64,000 nt of DNA from Finegoldia magna ATCC 29328 (GTDB taxonomy: Bacteria > Bacillota > Clostridia > Tissierellales > Peptoniphilaceae): assembly GCF_000010185.1 (NCBI RefSeq), contig NC_010376.1, positions 682,001-746,000 on the forward strand. The letters are read 5' to 3'. Below are positions 61,088-64,000 of this stretch, one piece after another. Within the stretch, counting starts at the first letter, position 1. Each line of letters starts with the position of its first letter. The position numbers were made by a program, and so were the translations under genes. Under the pieces are notes generated by a model. It was not told where the DNA came from. It ran no database searches and saw nothing but the letters and a program-made list of their open reading frames with translations.

Positions 61088-63100
61088 ATGGACAATATGT
61101 ATTACTATTTAGCTATTGCAGCAGGTATTATCGCTTTATTATTTGCTGCAATAAAGTTTAGTAGCATAAGTAAAAAAGGTGCTGGTAATGAAAGAATGAA
61201 GGAGATATCTGGATTTATTCATGATGGAGCTATGGCTTATCTTTCTCGTCAATACAAAGCACTTATTATTTTTGTTGTTGTAGTATGCGTAATTTTAGGT
61301 GTTGCAATTGATTATAAGACAGCAATTTGCTTCTTAGCTGGTGCAATATTTAGTGTACTTGCTGGATATATTGGAATGCAAGCTGCTACAAAGGCAAACG
61401 TTAGGACAGCTAACTCAGCAAAAGAAGAAGGAATGAACGGAGCATTAAACGTTGCATTTTCAGGTGGAGCAGTAATGGGAATGTGCGTTGTTGGATTAGG
61501 AATTTTAGGTATAACTCTTTCTTATATTATTTTCCAAGACGCAGAAATAGTTACTGGATTTAGTTTTGGTGCTTCTTCTATAGCGTTGTTTGCCAGAGTT
61601 GGTGGCGGTATTTACACTAAAGCTGCCGATGTTGGTGCAGACTTGGTTGGTAAAGTAGAAGCAGGTATTCCTGAAGATGACCCTAGAAACCCTGCAGTAA
61701 TCGCAGATAACGTTGGTGATAACGTAGGGGACGTTGCAGGTATGGGAGCTGACTTGTTTGAATCTTACGCTGGTAGTATTTTATCAGGGATTACATTAGG
61801 TTTATTAGCTTACAAAGAAGCAGGTGTGTCTTTTGCAATTGCAATAGCAGCTATAGGAGTCATTGCTTCTATTATAGGTGTATTTACAGTAAGGGGAGGA
61901 AAAGATCCTCAAAAATCTTTAAATACTGGTACTATTATTAGTTCTATTTTAGCAATCGCAGGATCATTCTTCTTATCAAGAACTATTCTTGGTAACAATA
62001 ATGCGTTCTTCTCTGTTTTAGCAGGTATTTTAGTTGGATTGATAATTTCTCAATTTACAGAATATTACACATCTGAAGACAAAAAACCAGTTCAAAAAAT
62101 AGCTGAAGAATCTGAAACAGGTTCATCTACTAACATTATTTCAGGATTAGCTACAGGTATGAAATCAACAACTGGCCCTATTATTGTTATAGCTATTGGT
62201 ATAATTGTTTCATTCTTTGCATCAAATGGTGCAACTAATCCTACAGAAGGTTTATACGGTATTGCAGTAGCAGCTATTGGTATGTTGTCAACTTGTGGTA
62301 TGACAATTGCTGTAGATGCTTACGGTCCAATAGCCGATAACGCTGGTGGTATTGCAGAAATGTGTGAATTACCAGAAGATGTTAGAAATATTACAGATAA
62401 ATTAGACTCAGTTGGTAATACAACTGCAGCCATTGGTAAAGGATTTGCAATTGGTAGTGCTGCATTAACAGCTTTGGCACTATTTGCATCATACACTGCA
62501 GTTGTAGGATTAAAACAAATCAATGTAACAAGCCCTGAAGTAGTAGCTGGTATGTTCATTGGTGGTATGTTACCATTCTTATTCTCAGCGTTAACTATGG
62601 ATGCTGTAGGAACTGCTGCAAATGATATGATTGTAGAAGTTAGAAGACAATTTAAAGAGTTCCCTGGAATAATGGAAGGAACTCAACAACCAGATTACAA
62701 AAAATGTGTTGATATTTCTACTGGAGCTGCATTAAGACAAATGATAGTACCTGGATTATTAGCTGTAATATGTCCTGTAATAATGGGATTTTTATTAGGT
62801 GCAGAAGCTCTAGGAGGACTTTTAGCAGGTTCACTTGTAACAGGCGTTTTAATGGCGATATTTATGTCAAACAGTGGTGGAGCATGGGATAATGCTAAGA
62901 AGTATATTGAATCAGGTCAACATGGTGGAAAAGGATCAGATGCTCATAAAGCAGCTGTTGTAGGAGATACTGTAGGGGACCCATTCAAAGACACATCAGG
63001 CCCATCATTAAATATCCTAATTAAATTGATGACAGTAGTTTCATTAGTATTTGCACCATTAATTGCTCAACATGGTGGAATAATATTAAATTTATTCTAA
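61088..63100 (+). CDS. hppA: Membrane-bound pyrophosphatase (K+-dependent type)
   Basis: A 670-residue ion pump driven by pyrophosphate hydrolysis, with about 16 helices. The catalytic motif [38 protein letters not shown] is present, and the second [16 protein letters not shown] and third [17 protein letters not shown] motifs are complete. [17 protein letters not shown] has Ala where potassium-independent enzymes have Lys, so it is of the potassium-dependent class. Whether it moves H+, Na+ or both is not decided by these motifs. Its own terminator follows. Confidence 0.96.
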   Translation: MDNMYYYLAIAAGIIALLFAAIKFSSISKKGAGNERMKEISGFIHDGAMAYLSRQYKALIIFVVVVCVILGVAIDYKTAICFLAGAIFSVLAGYIGMQAATKANVRTANSAKEEGMNGALNVAFSGGAVMGMCVVGLGILGITLSYIIFQDAEIVTGFSFGASSIALFARVGGGIYTKAADVGADLVGKVEAGIPEDDPRNPAVIADNVGDNVGDVAGMGADLFESYAGSILSGITLGLLAYKEAGVSFAIAIAAIGVIASIIGVFTVRGGKDPQKSLNTGTIISSILAIAGSFFLSRTILGNNNAFFSVLAGILVGLIISQFTEYYTSEDKKPVQKIAEESETGSSTNIISGLATGMKSTTGPIIVIAIGIIVSFFASNGATNPTEGLYGIAVAAIGMLSTCGMTIAVDAYGPIADNAGGIAEMCELPEDVRNITDKLDSVGNTTAAIGKGFAIGSAALTALALFASYTAVVGLKQINVTSPEVVAGMFIGGMLPFLFSALTMDAVGTAANDMIVEVRRQFKEFPGIMEGTQQPDYKKCVDISTGAALRQMIVPGLLAVICPVIMGFLLGAEALGGLLAGSLVTGVLMAIFMSNSGGAWDNAKKYIESGQHGGKGSDAHKAAVVGDTVGDPFKDTSGPSLNILIKLMTVVSLVFAPLIAQHGGIILNLF

Positions 63101-63117
63101 ATAATAAAAAATTTTTT

Positions 63118-63170
63118 AAACGGAATGAAATCTGTACTTTACAGATACATTCCGTTTAATTTTGTTTTAT
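63118..63170 (+). terminator. Terminator after hppA
   Basis: A 10-bp outer stem AAACGGAATG/CATTCCGTTT enclosing an inner ATCTGTA/TACAGAT stem, with a T-rich tail. Confidence 0.85.
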
Positions 63171-63189
63171 TTTAATTCTAAATTATTGT

Positions 63190-63195
63190 ATAATA
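63190..63195 (+). promoter_or_regulatory. Possible -10 of the CNNM-family gene
   Basis: TATAAT about 30 bases before the ATG. No good -35 is visible. Confidence 0.4.
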
Positions 63196-63224
63196 TTAGT
63201 ATGTATAATTTTAGGAGGATTAAA

Positions 63225-64000
63225 TGGACGAAGTCGGGCCCAATCTTTTTATAGAATTGGTAATTTTATTGGTACTCATAATAATTAATGCTTTTTTTTC
63301 AGCAAGTGAAATAGCTATAGTATCTTGTGACAAAAATAAGCTTAGAGCTATGAGTGAAGATGGTAATGATAAAGCAAAATTAGTTTTAGAACAATTTGAA
63401 AAACACACAAAATTTTTATCTACTATTCAGGTTATTTTAACTTACATTGGATTTGTTGCTGCTGCAATATGTTCCTCTAGTTTAAGTGGGAGTTTGAGTA
63501 AAAAATTAGTATTTTTAGGACTAAATAGCTCCTTGACTTATTGGTTATCGGTTTGTATAGTACTTTTAGTTTTGTCATTTTTGTATATTTTGTTTGGACA
63601 ATTGATTCCGAAAAGGATTGCTTTAAGTGTTGCGGATTCTTTTGCACTATTTTCAATCAGTGCTGTAAAATTTGTTTATTTTATCTTGAAACCATTTGTT
63701 TTCTTACTTTCAAGGGCAACAAAGCTTATATTAAGTATAATTGGAATTAAAACCTTGAATGTTGAAAGCAAGATAACTGTTGAAGAAATAAAGTCAATGG
63801 TAGAAGTGGGAAAAGAACAAGGTATTATAAATTCAAATGAAAAAGACATGATTGATGCTGTTATAAACTTTAATGAAAAAACTGCTGAAGAAATTATGAC
63901 AGCAAGGACAGAAGTTTTTGCTATCGATCTTGAAGATTGTATCGAAGATTACTTGGATAAATTAATGGAACTTAAATTTTCAAGAATTCCAATTTATGAA
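63225..64000 (+). CDS. CNNM/TlyC-family transporter (hemolysin-like), cut by window end
   Basis: The first 258 residues of a membrane protein whose frame is still open at the right edge. TTTAGGAGG precedes the ATG. A DUF21/CNNM membrane domain (about 1-180) has NAFFSASEIAIVSCDKNKL, then LSTIQVILTYIGFVAAA and LFGQLIPKRIAL; the cytosolic part starts a CBS-pair with KSMVEVGKEQGIINSNEKDMI, VINFNEKTAEEIMTARTEVFAI and a later FSRIPIYE. Homologs such as MpfA export magnesium; the hemolysin name is historical. The CorC-like end is outside. Confidence 0.92.

Overview
This window is a 64 kb piece of an AT-rich chromosome (about 30% G+C by eye) from a low-GC Gram-positive anaerobe. The evidence is Firmicute gene order (alaS-ireB-ruvX-DUF1292, sepF-yggT-ylmH-lspA, gmk-rpoZ-coaBC-priA-def-fmt-rsmB-rlmN-prpC-prkC-rsgA-rpe-thiN, asp23-fakA-recG-rsmD-coaD), a T-box leader on leuS, GGAGG-type ribosome binding sites, a PASTA kinase, RNase J and a potassium-type membrane pyrophosphatase. 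Protein character fits the Peptoniphilaceae (Tissierellia), for example Finegoldia magna. That assignment is recognition, not a database result. Coding density is very high and most genes are on the + strand. I see no prophage, insertion sequence or CRISPR array.

Layout. 1-3 kb: end of murG, divIB, ftsZ and nrdR. 3-8.5 kb: rarA, asnS and T-box-controlled leuS. 8.5-18 kb: an Rrf2 regulator, a permease, alaS-ireB-ruvX-DUF1292-fur-rnj-ylbF-trmR, then trhP. 18-23.6 kb: a division/membrane cluster (HlyD-like protein, yggS, sepF, yggT, ylmH, lspA, ung, rluD-type). 23.6-27 kb: degV behind a tRNA-Thr, two small exported enzymes and three more tRNAs with dense regulatory DNA. 27-33.7 kb: DUF1002 protein, ahpC, a UvrD-type helicase, nitroreductase and modABC. 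33.7-44 kb: rnr-smpB-rqcH, then yicC-remA-gmk-rpoZ-coaBC-priA-def. 44-53.5 kb: fmt through thiN. 53.5-59.6 kb: rpmB (minus strand), asp23-like, fakA, recG, rsmD, coaD and a coiled-coil protein. 59.7-64 kb: a minus-strand flavodoxin/DUF3793 operon, secG, hppA and the start of a CNNM/TlyC-type gene.

Functional links. IreB, the PP2C phosphatase and the PASTA kinase form one signalling circuit. RNase R, SmpB and RqcH join trans-translation to ribosome quality control. DegV (fatty-acid-binding type) and FakA are the two halves of fatty acid kinase. ThiT and ThiN make a thiamine salvage pair. A Fur-family regulator is present, and Fur/PerR-type operators lie in front of ahpC and of the flavodoxin operon. 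These operators, the palindrome at the Rrf2 gene, the tRNA-led degV transcript and the unexplained HlyD-like gene beside sepF are the best leads. I did not find a clearly unprecedented multi-gene system; most of the window is conserved housekeeping.
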